From positions 1,302,001-1,366,000 of the forward strand of contig NZ_CP066339.1 of NCBI RefSeq assembly GCF_016406125.1: a DNA stretch of 64,000 bases, read 5' to 3'. Under the pieces are notes generated by a model. It was not told where the DNA came from, did no database searches, and saw only the letters and a program-made list of their open reading frames with translations. The translations under genes were made by a program, and so were the position numbers. Shown piece after piece: positions 25,939 through 34,473 of this stretch (position 1 is its first letter; each line of letters starts with the position of its first letter). Origin of the DNA: Alicyclobacillus sp. SO9 (lineage in GTDB: Bacteria; Bacillota; Bacilli; Alicyclobacillales; Alicyclobacillaceae).

Positions 25939-26400
25939 TTGGGAGTGACTGTCAAGTGGTATCGTAGAAAAACTACCCTCATAGTTGGCGGTTGCGCTGT
26001 GGTATTGCTGTGTGTCGGTTGGTTTTGGCGCGATTGGGTCGGTCTTGGTCTTGAAACTCAAGTTCGAGCGAATACTGTGAATGCATTCAAGTGGGCGCTA
26101 AATACTTCCGCCGCTGAATCGACGTCCTTCCAGAAGGTTGACTCTGGCGACAAGACGTTTTACTTACCCAACTATGATCCAACGGATGCGGCTGGGATGC
26201 ACAATATGCAGAATCTCAAAAGCCTGTTTGTTGATAGCTTGAGTAATAAATTGCCTATGCCCATGTTTCGTATTGAATCAGTTCAAATTGTGCCTACTAC
26301 CACTATGCAATACACTGCCAGAATACGATATGCGACGTGGTTGGGTTTGAATAAAACAATTGCTGTTAGCGGCAATCCCCCGATTCCTCACAAAAGGTGA
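25939..26400 (+). CDS. Membrane-anchored protein, possibly frameshifted at its C-terminus
   Basis: A basic N-terminus and one hydrophobic segment (TTLIVGGCAVVLLCVGWFW) precede an extracytoplasmic domain. The TTG at 25939 sits six bases after CAGGAGG; a GTG at 25945 is an alternative. The frame closes at 26400 after GNPPIPHKR. The +1 frame continues as TKGDRASNGGDSHSTLITGD and onwards to TGA 26503 with natural-looking composition, so a slip in the C5 or A4 run near 26377-26395 may have truncated it. It probably belongs with the upstream sigma operon, 120 bp away. Function is unknown. Confidence 0.5.
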   Translation: MGVTVKWYRRKTTLIVGGCAVVLLCVGWFWRDWVGLGLETQVRANTVNAFKWALNTSAAESTSFQKVDSGDKTFYLPNYDPTDAAGMHNMQNLKSLFVDSLSNKLPMPMFRIESVQIVPTTTMQYTARIRYATWLGLNKTIAVSGNPPIPHKR

Positions 26401-26555
26401 CCGCGCGAGCAATGGAGGCGATTCGCATTCTACACTCATTACGGGTGATGACAGGGAACATATGGAGAAGTATGGAAAAGAATCTGCGAAGGTAACGCAG
26501 TGAGCAGCTAAGATGGAGAACGATAGGCACCAAAGAAATTGGGAGATGGTTGTGG

Positions 26556-27863
26556 ATGGAGCCTCTTAGGTACGACCTTTTGACAGACCGCATCGTCAAG
26601 TGGGCGGAAGATAGGGACGATATTCGCCTCGTAACAATCATCGGGTCGCGTGCACGAACGGATGTGCCGGCGGATTTGTGGTCAGACTTAGATCTGCTGC
26701 TGTTCACGAAACACCCAGACATTTATCTATTAAATGCTAAGTGGCTTTCTGAACTTGGTGAGTATCACCTAACGTTTCTCGAATCGACCGCCGTTGGGGA
26801 TTTCGTAGAGCGACGCGTATTGTTTGATGGAGGACTAGATGTCGATTTCGTTCCTTTGCCGATGCACGTCATTCAGGGTGATGTTGCGCCTGAGATGTCC
26901 GCAGTGCTCCAACGTGGCTATCAGGTTCTCGTTGACAAGGACGGGCTTTCACTAAAACTTCAAAATGCGGCAGGAGCAATCAAAAATTCGGAGATTTCAG
27001 CACCTGTCATTCCGACCGATGCGTCACTCCTGCATTTAGTAAATGACTTCCTTTACCACGCAGTCTGGTCGGCAAAGAAGTTGTGTCGAGGAGAACTGTG
27101 GACGGCTAAGATGTGCTGTGATGGCTCTATGAAGCGCCAACTTCTGCAGATGATGGAATGGCATCATCAGGCTTGCACAGAGTCGTGCGATACCTGGCAT
27201 GAAGGGCGATTTCTGGACTCATGGGCTAATCCGGGTGTACTCAATGACGTACGCCAGTCCTTTGCCCTGTACGATGTGGATTCAGTCTGGACAGCACTCC
27301 TCACGACCACTGACGTGTTCGGACGACTTGGCAAAGAACTTGCCGTGCAGTTGGGGTACAAATATCCGACAGATGCGCATAGTTATGTGACAGGTCTCCT
27401 CCGAGAGTATCAAGATACAGACATTTTGGTATCGGCGAAACACCACACGGTTCCCTCTCAATCGGAGCGCACAGGTTATTTACACCATGTTGAAGTCAAC
27501 GTATCTCATCTCGAAAGCTCGATACAGTTTTGGGGATGGCTGTTAGACTACTTGGGCTATCAGCTTTATCAAGAGTGGTCACAGGGGCAAAGTTGGAAGA
27601 AGGGTAACACCTATATTGTGTTTGTTCAAACTGTGCAAAGACATCTGGAGACTGGGTATCATCGAAAGCGCACCGGGCTAAACCATCTCGCTTTTCATGC
27701 TGAATCACGAGAAGAGGTCGACGAATTGACCCAGGTTCTGAGGACGCGGGGCATTCCTATTCTGTACGAATCCAGTCACCCCTATGCCGGAGGACCCGAA
27801 CACTATGCAGTGTTTTTCGAGGACCCAGACAGAATCAAAGTTGAGCTCGTGGCACCGGAATAA
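26556..27863 (+). CDS. Aminoglycoside 6-adenylyltransferase-like protein fused to a VOC domain
   Basis: Residues about 1-285 resemble streptomycin adenylyltransferases of the ANT(6)/AadK family. They show the nucleotidyltransferase motif GSRARTDVPADLWSDLDLLLF with the DLD metal ligands and a third Asp in LDVDFV. Residues from about 310 to the end form a glyoxalase/VOC unit (YLHHVEVNVSHLESSIQFWGW, GLNHLAFHAESREEVDEL, HYAVFFEDPDRIKVELV). That unit has the conserved H and E metal-site positions. The frame is continuous with no stop between domains, 435 aa in total. ATG 26556 follows GGGAG. The fusion is unusual. The VOC part could bind drug or act on a separate substrate. Confidence 0.8.
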   Translation: MEPLRYDLLTDRIVKWAEDRDDIRLVTIIGSRARTDVPADLWSDLDLLLFTKHPDIYLLNAKWLSELGEYHLTFLESTAVGDFVERRVLFDGGLDVDFVPLPMHVIQGDVAPEMSAVLQRGYQVLVDKDGLSLKLQNAAGAIKNSEISAPVIPTDASLLHLVNDFLYHAVWSAKKLCRGELWTAKMCCDGSMKRQLLQMMEWHHQACTESCDTWHEGRFLDSWANPGVLNDVRQSFALYDVDSVWTALLTTTDVFGRLGKELAVQLGYKYPTDAHSYVTGLLREYQDTDILVSAKHHTVPSQSERTGYLHHVEVNVSHLESSIQFWGWLLDYLGYQLYQEWSQGQSWKKGNTYIVFVQTVQRHLETGYHRKRTGLNHLAFHAESREEVDELTQVLRTRGIPILYESSHPYAGGPEHYAVFFEDPDRIKVELVAPE

Positions 27864-27929
27864 GGGGATGGTAGAGAGGTGGGGCCGTTGACAGGCGACG
27901 AATCCGAGCAGTTACAGCCCAGGTGTGAT

Positions 27930-28289
27930 TTATTCGAGCGCAAGCCTATCCTTACGTCGTAATTTAGAAACGACGCGTTGATAAGATTCGTGCAGCATTT
28001 GAACCACGACGTCGTCAGGAACACTTCCATTCAATATCACGGTATTCCAGTGTTCCTTATTCATGTGATAGCCAGGAATGACAGATCCAGGGTATGTTTG
28101 GCGCTGAGACCAGGCCTCTTCGGGATTCGTCTTTAGGTTGACGCTTTCATAGTTGTTGTGTTTGCCGAGCAGGGCAAACATTTTCCCACGCACGTCTAGT
28201 ACAGGCAAATCGGGGCGAAAGGGAAATCTCAAGCTGGAGCCAGGGAGCTTGAGTCCAAGTTCAATCAAATAACTGTGGTTGACTGTCAT
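27930..28289 (-). CDS. MmcQ/YjbR-family protein
   Basis: This 119-aa protein has the YjbR pattern: LGLKLPGSSLRFPF, KMFALLG, VNLKTNPEEAWSQRQ, PGYHMNKEHWNTVILNGSVPDD. These proteins have a CyaY-like or double-wing fold and are proposed to bind DNA, but no clear function is established. ATG 28289 lies five bases after AGGTGATT. It converges on the ANT-VOC gene. Confidence 0.8.
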   Translation of the reverse strand: MTVNHSYLIELGLKLPGSSLRFPFRPDLPVLDVRGKMFALLGKHNNYESVNLKTNPEEAWSQRQTYPGSVIPGYHMNKEHWNTVILNGSVPDDVVVQMLHESYQRVVSKLRRKDRLALE

Positions 28290-28502
28290 GGGAATCACCT
28301 GATTTGGCAGAATTTTATCCTATCATCAACTTAATCTGATTGTCCGTCAAAAGATTGAGTTGTTTTTCTCATATCTCCCAGCCGTTCCCACATAGATGAC
28401 GAGATACTTATAGATGGAGAAACAGACTACATCGATGGGGAGGGGTGCAGTGGCCAGTTGGTGAGGCCGTTGGCTACCGCGTATGCGGTATACGTTGCTG
28501 TG

Positions 28503-29153
28503 TCATCGCTCTATTTTGTGCATGTTGGCGAGAACGTGATCGCGTCCGTGATAGATATGAGATGCCATGATTGCGCGGGCTTGGTGGCTGTCGTTGTTTC
28601 GAATGGCTGCTTCCAGCAGTTGATGGTGATAAACGGATTCGCGCAGTGCATCGGGACTAAACCAAGAGAATCCGTTGAAGGCCACAGGTAGAGACACAAC
28701 TGTGGTTATGACGTCCGTCAAATAACGGTTCTTTGCCAATTCCGAAATGATAGAGTGAAAGGCTTGGTTGGCTTTAACCATGTCCAACGTATTATCACTT
28801 GTTCTGCTGACAAGACATTTTTCAGCCGCCACCTCACACGCGCGATTCGCTTCTTCAAGGCGGACAATGTCGTTGTCTTGTGCATTCTCGGCAGCCAGTG
28901 TGGCCGCATAACCTTCCAATTGAGCCCGAAGATTGTAGGCATCCCGAACATCATCAAAACTATAGGTTCTGACAGACACGCCTCGATTCGTCGAGTAAAT
29001 TAAGAGCCCTTCTGCTTCAAGTCGGCGAATCGCCTCGCGTACAGGTGTACGGCTCAAGTTCAGCCGTGTTGAAATTTGTTCTTCTCGGAGTCTCTCACCA
29101 GGCTTTAGGTTGCCGCGTAAGATGTCTTCCTTGAGTACGGTGTATGCATCCAA
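28503..29153 (-). CDS. GntR-family regulator with FCD effector domain
   Basis: The winged-helix N-terminus (LREEQISTRLNLSRTPVREAIRRLEAEGL) and the all-helical FCD ligand domain of FadR-type GntR proteins are both clear. Histidines expected as metal ligands appear in FHSIISEL and ASHIYHGRDHV. Such regulators usually repress adjacent catabolic operons and release DNA on binding a pathway acid. It is divergent from the CaiB-to-HyuB operon. A perfect 16-bp palindrome lies 17 bp upstream of its TTG start, and a matching 12-bp palindrome overlaps the operon promoter. Confidence 0.88.
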   Translation of the reverse strand: MDAYTVLKEDILRGNLKPGERLREEQISTRLNLSRTPVREAIRRLEAEGLLIYSTNRGVSVRTYSFDDVRDAYNLRAQLEGYAATLAAENAQDNDIVRLEEANRACEVAAEKCLVSRTSDNTLDMVKANQAFHSIISELAKNRYLTDVITTVVSLPVAFNGFSWFSPDALRESVYHHQLLEAAIRNNDSHQARAIMASHIYHGRDHVLANMHKIER

Positions 29154-29170
29154 AATAAATGCCTCATCTC

Positions 29171-29186
29171 AAATTGTATACAATTT
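29171..29186. promoter_or_regulatory. GntR operator, regulator side
   Basis: AAATTGTATACAATTT is a perfect 16-bp palindrome just upstream of the regulator gene. Its core TTGTATACAA fits FCD/FadR-type GntR operators and recurs at 29451-29462, so autoregulation is likely. Confidence 0.8.
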
Positions 29187-29424
29187 AGAAAATTATTAAA
29201 AGATAACGAGTGTAACAGCGTGTTTAAGGTCCCGGATCCATTATAACACTATGTCGGCTGCTGTCGCGGGTGGCTGGTAAGTTTGCAAGGGCACAGATAT
29301 CCATGAGGTTTCTGTCTTAGAACAAGCCCATTTAAGACATTTGATACATCGGTTTGGCTGGAAAATGTCGTGTTATGACAGCGGAAAGAATTAGGGATAT
29401 GAGATGTTTGTGTTAATCTATCTC

Positions 29425-29462
29425 TTGAAAAATAATATCTGAATGTTATGATTGTATACAAT
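29425..29462 (+). promoter_or_regulatory. Promoter and GntR operator of the catabolic operon
   Basis: TTGAAA (29425-29430), a 16-bp spacer and TATGAT (29447-29452) form a sigma-A promoter. The palindrome ATTGTATACAAT (29451-29462) overlaps the -10 and start region, a position suited to repression. Confidence 0.75.
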
Positions 29463-29507
29463 TGATGCTTAGGGCGAGTCAACTTTGTGATATATGGAGG
29501 AGAATAA

Positions 29508-30698
29508 ATGGGAGCATTGACTGGAATTCGGGTGTTGGAAGTAGGCACGCTTTTGGCAGGTCCGTTTACTGGGAGACTGTTGGGAGACTTTGGGGCGGAG
29601 GTCATCAAGATTGAGCCTCCGGACAGATCGGACCCAATGCGTCACTGGGGACAACAGATAGACGGAGAGGGTCTATTATGGCCTGTTCAATCCCGAAACA
29701 AAAAGTGCATTACGCTTAACTTACGCAAACCTGAGGGGCAGCGGGTGTTTAAGGAATTGGCGGCAGAGGCGGATGTGGTCCTTGAGAACTTTCGCCCAGG
29801 AACCATGGAGAAGTGGGGACTTGGTTATGAAGAACTAAAAACTGTGAATCCAGGCATCATCATGCTTCGCACCAGCGGTTTCGGGCAGACGGGGCCCTAC
29901 AGCAGTCAAGCTGGTTTTGGCAGCGTCGGTGAGGCAATGGGTGGACTCCGCTACGTCACAGGATACGGAGACCGTCCGCCAACGCGTGTTGGAATCAGTA
30001 TTGGTGATTCCCTGGCAGCGTTGTTTGCGACCATTGGATGTCTATTGGCCCTCCAGGAACGGAACAAATCGGGCCAGGGTCAAGTGGTTGACACGGCTAT
30101 CTATGAAGCTGTCTTTTCCTTGATGGAGGGGCTGGTGCCGGAATACGCACTCAAGGGCTATGTGCGTGAACGCAGCGGAAACATTCTTCCCGGTGTAGCG
30201 CCGGCCAACATCTACGAAACAAAGGAAAGTGACTATGTTGTCATCGGCGCCAATGCAGATACAGTTTTTAAGCGATTGGCACAGGCCATGGGAGCGCCTG
30301 AAATGGCAGAAGATGAACGCTATGCTACGCATAATGCCCGGGGACAGAACCAGGACGAACTGGACAATCTCATTAACGAGTGGACACAAAGCGTTAGCAC
30401 AGACGATTTATTGCAGATATTAAGTGAGTTTGGTGTGCCGGCGGGAAAGATTTACAGTGCAAAGGATATCGTGAACGATCCGCACTATTTGGCACGGGAT
30501 ATGATTCTATCCATGATGCATCCGCATCTCGGAGAATTCAAACTGCCGGGCATCGTGCCAAAACTGAGCCGTACACCTGGGGAAGTGAACTGGCTAGGTC
30601 CGGCGGAAATGGGTGAGCACAATTCGGAAGTCTATCAAGGCCAGCTGGGTTACACGGACGGCCAAATTAACCAACTGAAGCGGCTGGAAATCATCTAG
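29508..30698 (+). CDS. CaiB/BaiF family CoA-transferase (family III)
   Basis: This 396-aa enzyme has the family III pattern: LAGPFTGRLLGDFGAEVIKIEPP, VLENFRPGTMEKWGLGYE, and the catalytic Asp in VVDTAIYEA near residue 200. It transfers CoA between carboxylic acids through an aspartyl-CoA thioester. As first gene of the operon, with GGAGGAGA before the ATG, it would activate a pathway acid. The lyase encoded next could then cleave the CoA ester. The particular acid is not predictable. Confidence 0.9.
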   Translation: MGALTGIRVLEVGTLLAGPFTGRLLGDFGAEVIKIEPPDRSDPMRHWGQQIDGEGLLWPVQSRNKKCITLNLRKPEGQRVFKELAAEADVVLENFRPGTMEKWGLGYEELKTVNPGIIMLRTSGFGQTGPYSSQAGFGSVGEAMGGLRYVTGYGDRPPTRVGISIGDSLAALFATIGCLLALQERNKSGQGQVVDTAIYEAVFSLMEGLVPEYALKGYVRERSGNILPGVAPANIYETKESDYVVIGANADTVFKRLAQAMGAPEMAEDERYATHNARGQNQDELDNLINEWTQSVSTDDLLQILSEFGVPAGKIYSAKDIVNDPHYLARDMILSMMHPHLGEFKLPGIVPKLSRTPGEVNWLGPAEMGEHNSEVYQGQLGYTDGQINQLKRLEII

Positions 30699-30778
30699 TC
30701 GGGAACTTGTCTTGAGGCCTGCTGCCGATGCCATTTCAGCAGAGGGTAACAGGGAGTTGAGGGGAGCGCTGAAAAGAA

Positions 30779-31663
30779 GTGGTGGAAATATGTGAAGTCG
30801 GACCTCGCGACGGTCTCCAGAACGAAGCCGTCACTTTGTCCGTATCAGACAGAGTACAACTCATCAATCGGCTGGTAGAGGCGGGAATCACAAAAGTGGA
30901 AGCAGTCTCTTTTGTCAATCCCAAGGTGGTTGTGCAAATGGCTGAGCCAGAAGAGGTCATGAGACAGCTCAATCAGGCAGTGGGTGTACGGTTTGCGGGC
31001 CTGGTTCTGAGTGCCAAGGGGATGGAACGGGCGATGGAATCGGACGTGGACGACATTCATCTTGTACTGGCTGCATCCACGGCATTCAACCTGAAAAATG
31101 CACGCAGAACGACGGATGAATCACTGGGGGAACTGGTTCCTCTGGTGGAAAGGGCTAAGACAGGTCATCGCGGTGTCACGGCTGTCATTGGAACCGCTTT
31201 TGGCTGTCCGTTCGAAGGAAAGGTGTCAGAAGAGGTTGTTTTTTACGCTGCAAAGCGATTTCTGGATGCTGGTGCGGATGCGATTACGCTGGCAGACACA
31301 ACCGGTATGGCGAACCCCGGTCAGGTGAGAAATATGGTCGAGGCTTTTGTAGAGCAATTTCCTGATGTGCCGCTTGGTCTTCACTTTCACAATACAAGGG
31401 GCCTAGGGGCGGCCAACGTCTACGCGGGTTACCTGGCGGGGGTAAGACGGTTTGATGCGTCTATCGGAGGTTTGGGTGGCTGCCCTTTTGCTCCGCTGTC
31501 CGTGGGCAATGTCTGTACCGAAGATGTTGTTCACATGTTTGAGCAAATGGGGGTTGACACAGGACTGAATTTGGATGGGTTGTTGGCTGCGGCAAGGTTT
31601 GCACAGGAAAAGGTTCAGCATCCCGTTGACAGTTATGTACTACGTGCAGGGCCTGTGCCGTGA
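30779..31663 (+). CDS. HMG-CoA lyase-like enzyme
   Basis: This TIM-barrel enzyme of the HMGL/DRE-TIM family begins EVGPRDGLQNE. It contains ADTTGMANP, the metal-binding HFHNTRG, and GGLGGCPFAPLSVGNVCTEDVV, which holds the glycine-rich loop with the catalytic cysteine. It should cleave a 3-hydroxy-3-methyl-type acyl-CoA to acetyl-CoA plus a keto acid. Length 294 aa is normal. The start is a GTG, with GTG 30782 as an alternative, and the ribosome site (GAGGGGAG) is rather far. It shares the operon with the CoA-transferase, which could supply its substrate. Confidence 0.85.
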   Translation: MVEICEVGPRDGLQNEAVTLSVSDRVQLINRLVEAGITKVEAVSFVNPKVVVQMAEPEEVMRQLNQAVGVRFAGLVLSAKGMERAMESDVDDIHLVLAASTAFNLKNARRTTDESLGELVPLVERAKTGHRGVTAVIGTAFGCPFEGKVSEEVVFYAAKRFLDAGADAITLADTTGMANPGQVRNMVEAFVEQFPDVPLGLHFHNTRGLGAANVYAGYLAGVRRFDASIGGLGGCPFAPLSVGNVCTEDVVHMFEQMGVDTGLNLDGLLAAARFAQEKVQHPVDSYVLRAGPVP

Positions 31664-31729
31664 CGAGTCCGTGAAAGTAGCAGCAGATGCTGCGCAGACT
31701 GAAATTTTGAACACGGAGAGGAGGAATGG

Positions 31730-32350
31730 GTGTTGGCGCAGCAGTTCAAACGGTTTGACGGTTTTGGCGGCAGCTCTGGTGTGGGACGTCATCCTGCTAT
31801 TTTGGTGGTGGATTACATTCAAGGATTTACGGATGCAAGTTGTCAACTCGGCAGCAATTTTGACAAGGAGGTTACCGCTTGTCGTCAACTGCTGGATCCG
31901 GCGAGAGTGAAGTCTGTTCCTGTGATTTTCACAACGGTCTTCTATGAAGACGTTCGCGAGGGAGGTCATTTTCTCGAAAAAGTCCCTGCGTTAAAGCAGC
32001 TTGTGCCTGGGAGTCCCTTCATCGAGGTGGATCATCGTTTGGGACGCAACTCTGGCTCCGAACCTCTTATCGTAAAGAAGTTTGCCAGCGCCTTTTTTGG
32101 TACGCACTTACAGTCTCTACTGACAACCATGCAAATCGATACACTCATTGTGACAGGATGTACAACTTCTGGGTGTGTTCGGGCAAGCGTTGTTGATGCT
32201 TTGCAATTTGGATATAGGGTGGTGGTGCCGCGCGAGTGTGTCGGAGACAGAAGTGCTGCCGCTCACGAAGCCAACTTATATGACATTCAGACAAAATACG
32301 GAGATGTAGTTGGGTTGGAGTCGGTGCAAGAGTTCTTTCAATCGCTATAG
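31730..32350 (+). CDS. Isochorismatase-fold cysteine hydrolase (carbamoylsarcosine amidase-like)
   Basis: The catalytic triad of the family is visible: D in ILVVDYIQGF, K in VKKFASAFFGT, and C in TGCTTSGCVRASVVDAL. The TTSGCVRAS signature is that of N-carbamoylsarcosine and maleamate amidohydrolases rather than isochorismatase itself. It should hydrolyse a carbamoyl or amide group, releasing ammonia. Next to HyuA/HyuB, which open hydantoin- or oxoproline-like rings, it would act on the ring-opened product. GTG start with AGGAGGA upstream. Confidence 0.85.
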   Translation: MLAQQFKRFDGFGGSSGVGRHPAILVVDYIQGFTDASCQLGSNFDKEVTACRQLLDPARVKSVPVIFTTVFYEDVREGGHFLEKVPALKQLVPGSPFIEVDHRLGRNSGSEPLIVKKFASAFFGTHLQSLLTTMQIDTLIVTGCTTSGCVRASVVDALQFGYRVVVPRECVGDRSAAAHEANLYDIQTKYGDVVGLESVQEFFQSL

Positions 32351-32397
32351 ACTGTTCGGACAATTACTTAAAACAATGCCGTCGGGAGGCTGAGTTC

Positions 32398-34446
32398 ATG
32401 TATCGGATCGCAGTTGACGTAGGGGGAACTTTTACAGATGTTGTCCTGCAAGATGAAACAAGCGGGGAGATATACGCCACAAAAGTGCCGTCAACTCCTA
32501 AAGACCAATCCATCGGTTTGATGGACGGAATTATCAAGATTTGTGAAGAAAGGGGTGTTTCATTTGACGATGTTCGGGCCATTATGCACGGGATGACTGT
32601 GGCTACAAATGCTGTACTCGAAGGAAAAGGAGCAAAGGTTGGGCTCATTACGACAGAGGGGTTCGAGCAGATTCTTCACGTAGCCAGGTCTTGGACACCG
32701 GCTCCTGTAAGTGCGTGGATTGGGTTTTTGAAGCCCGATCCATTGGCAGATTTGCGGTTTACACGGGGAGCCAAGGAACGCATGACTGCCCGGGGAGAGC
32801 TTCACTTGCCTTTAGATGAAACAGACATTCGTGAGAAAATAGAAGACCTGTACGGTCAGGGTGTAGACAGCCTTACAGTAAGCCTTCTCAACTCCTATGC
32901 GAATCCGGAAAACGAGCAACGGATTCGCGAGGTTGCCTTAAGTGTAAATCCAGATATACCAGTCTCCATTTCCTACGATATTCTTCCGGAATTTCGCGAG
33001 TATGAACGTACGCTGACAACTGTGATGAACGCGTACGTCCGTCCCGTCATGCAGCGTTACTTGAATAATGTTCAGAACAAGTTACATCACGAGGGCATCA
33101 AAAGCCGTATCAGTATTGTGCGGTCAGACGGAGGACTGATGAGTATCCCGTCTGCTGCAGCACGCCCGGTTCATACTATGTTGTCAGGGCCCTCGGGTGG
33201 CGTGACAGCAGCTGCTGCAATCAGTGCCCAAACTGGACAGAAGAATGTAATTTCGTTTGACATGGGTGGCACATCAACCGATGTAGCCCTTACTTATAAC
33301 GGCACACCCCGGGTATCACGCGAGACAAAAGTTGGTGTGTTTCCGGTAAAATCTCCGTCCCTGGAGGTTGTGAGCATTGGTGCCGGCGGCGGTTCCGTTG
33401 CCCACGTGCCCTTGACGGGTGCGCTCCGAGTCGGGCCGCAAAGTGCAGGCGCTGAGCCGGGACCTGCATGCTACGGCAAAGGCGGAGACAATCCCGCTGT
33501 CACGGATGCGAATGTTGTGCTTGGCTATCTGCCCCCCAATCTCGTCGGTGGTGAGATGAAACTCGATGTCGAGGCTGCCAAAGCAGCGATGGCCAAAATT
33601 GCAGAGCCTTTGGGTGTCGATGTCTATCATGCAGCAAAAGGCGTATATGATATCGTAAATGAGAATATGTATGGTGCTACACGTGTTGTCTCCGTAGAAA
33701 AAGGATACGATCCGCGCGAGTTCGCCCTGCTGGCCTTGGGCGGAGCAGGGCCGCTTCATGCAAATGCGCTGGGGAGTCTATCGGGATCGTTCCCCATTAT
33801 TATTCCACCCACCCCAGGCGTTCTGTCAGCACTGGGATTCCTAGAGTCCGATATTCGAAATGAATTCTCACGAACCTATATCAGAACCCTCAGTTCCACA
33901 GACAAGGATACATTAATCGAAGAATTATCTGAATTGGGCAAAGAGGCGAAAAACTGGCTGGAGGACGAGTCTGTACAAGGCGATCTTCAGCAGATTACTC
34001 ATGAAGTGGATGTGCGTTACTTCCGCCAGGGATTTGAAATTCCTATCAAAGTTGACACTGAGTTGCTGGCTGACAGAGGACTGAACCTATTGAAGGACAT
34101 GTTCGACGACATTCACGAGCAAACCTATGGGTTCAAGATGGACATCGAAGTGGAAATCGTCAATGTCCGCGCGGTGGCAATTGGGAAAGTGTTGTCGCCG
34201 AGTCTTCCGACGGACGAGTTGGGAGAGTCAGACTCATCGCACGCTGTCATTGACGCAGAGCACCAAGCGTTCTTTGACGGTGCGTTTCAAAAGACCCCCT
34301 TGTACAGCCGCGATTTGCTCAAGCCGGGGAATCAAATCACAGGTCCGGCAATTGTGACGCAGAAGGACAGTACGACCCTAGTCTTGCCTGGATTTATCGC
34401 TGCAGTGGATGCGTATGCCAATATCATCATTTCTAAAGCCAACTAA
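32398..34446 (+). CDS. hyuA: HyuA-family ATP-dependent hydantoinase/oxoprolinase subunit A
   Basis: This 682-aa protein has the ASKHA-type phosphate motifs: IAVDVGGTFTDVVL at the N-terminus, FDMGGTSTDVAL near residue 290, and GAGGGSVAHV. These ATPases open cyclic amides (N-methylhydantoin, 5-oxoproline) or carboxylate ketones together with a HyuB subunit. It lies 47 nt after the amidase and 27 nt before hyuB, in one operon. The start has GGGAGG. The substrate (hydantoin, oxoproline or another ring) cannot be fixed by sequence alone. Confidence 0.92.
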   Translation: MYRIAVDVGGTFTDVVLQDETSGEIYATKVPSTPKDQSIGLMDGIIKICEERGVSFDDVRAIMHGMTVATNAVLEGKGAKVGLITTEGFEQILHVARSWTPAPVSAWIGFLKPDPLADLRFTRGAKERMTARGELHLPLDETDIREKIEDLYGQGVDSLTVSLLNSYANPENEQRIREVALSVNPDIPVSISYDILPEFREYERTLTTVMNAYVRPVMQRYLNNVQNKLHHEGIKSRISIVRSDGGLMSIPSAAARPVHTMLSGPSGGVTAAAAISAQTGQKNVISFDMGGTSTDVALTYNGTPRVSRETKVGVFPVKSPSLEVVSIGAGGGSVAHVPLTGALRVGPQSAGAEPGPACYGKGGDNPAVTDANVVLGYLPPNLVGGEMKLDVEAAKAAMAKIAEPLGVDVYHAAKGVYDIVNENMYGATRVVSVEKGYDPREFALLALGGAGPLHANALGSLSGSFPIIIPPTPGVLSALGFLESDIRNEFSRTYIRTLSSTDKDTLIEELSELGKEAKNWLEDESVQGDLQQITHEVDVRYFRQGFEIPIKVDTELLADRGLNLLKDMFDDIHEQTYGFKMDIEVEIVNVRAVAIGKVLSPSLPTDELGESDSSHAVIDAEHQAFFDGAFQKTPLYSRDLLKPGNQITGPAIVTQKDSTTLVLPGFIAAVDAYANIIISKAN

Positions 34447-34473
34447 AACTTTCTAAAGTGGAGGGGATTGCCA

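Noticed and set aside
28475-28490. Palindrome TACCGC-GTAT-GCGGTA after the GntR gene
   Set aside because: It has a short stem and no T tract. It may be a weak terminator but is not convincing.
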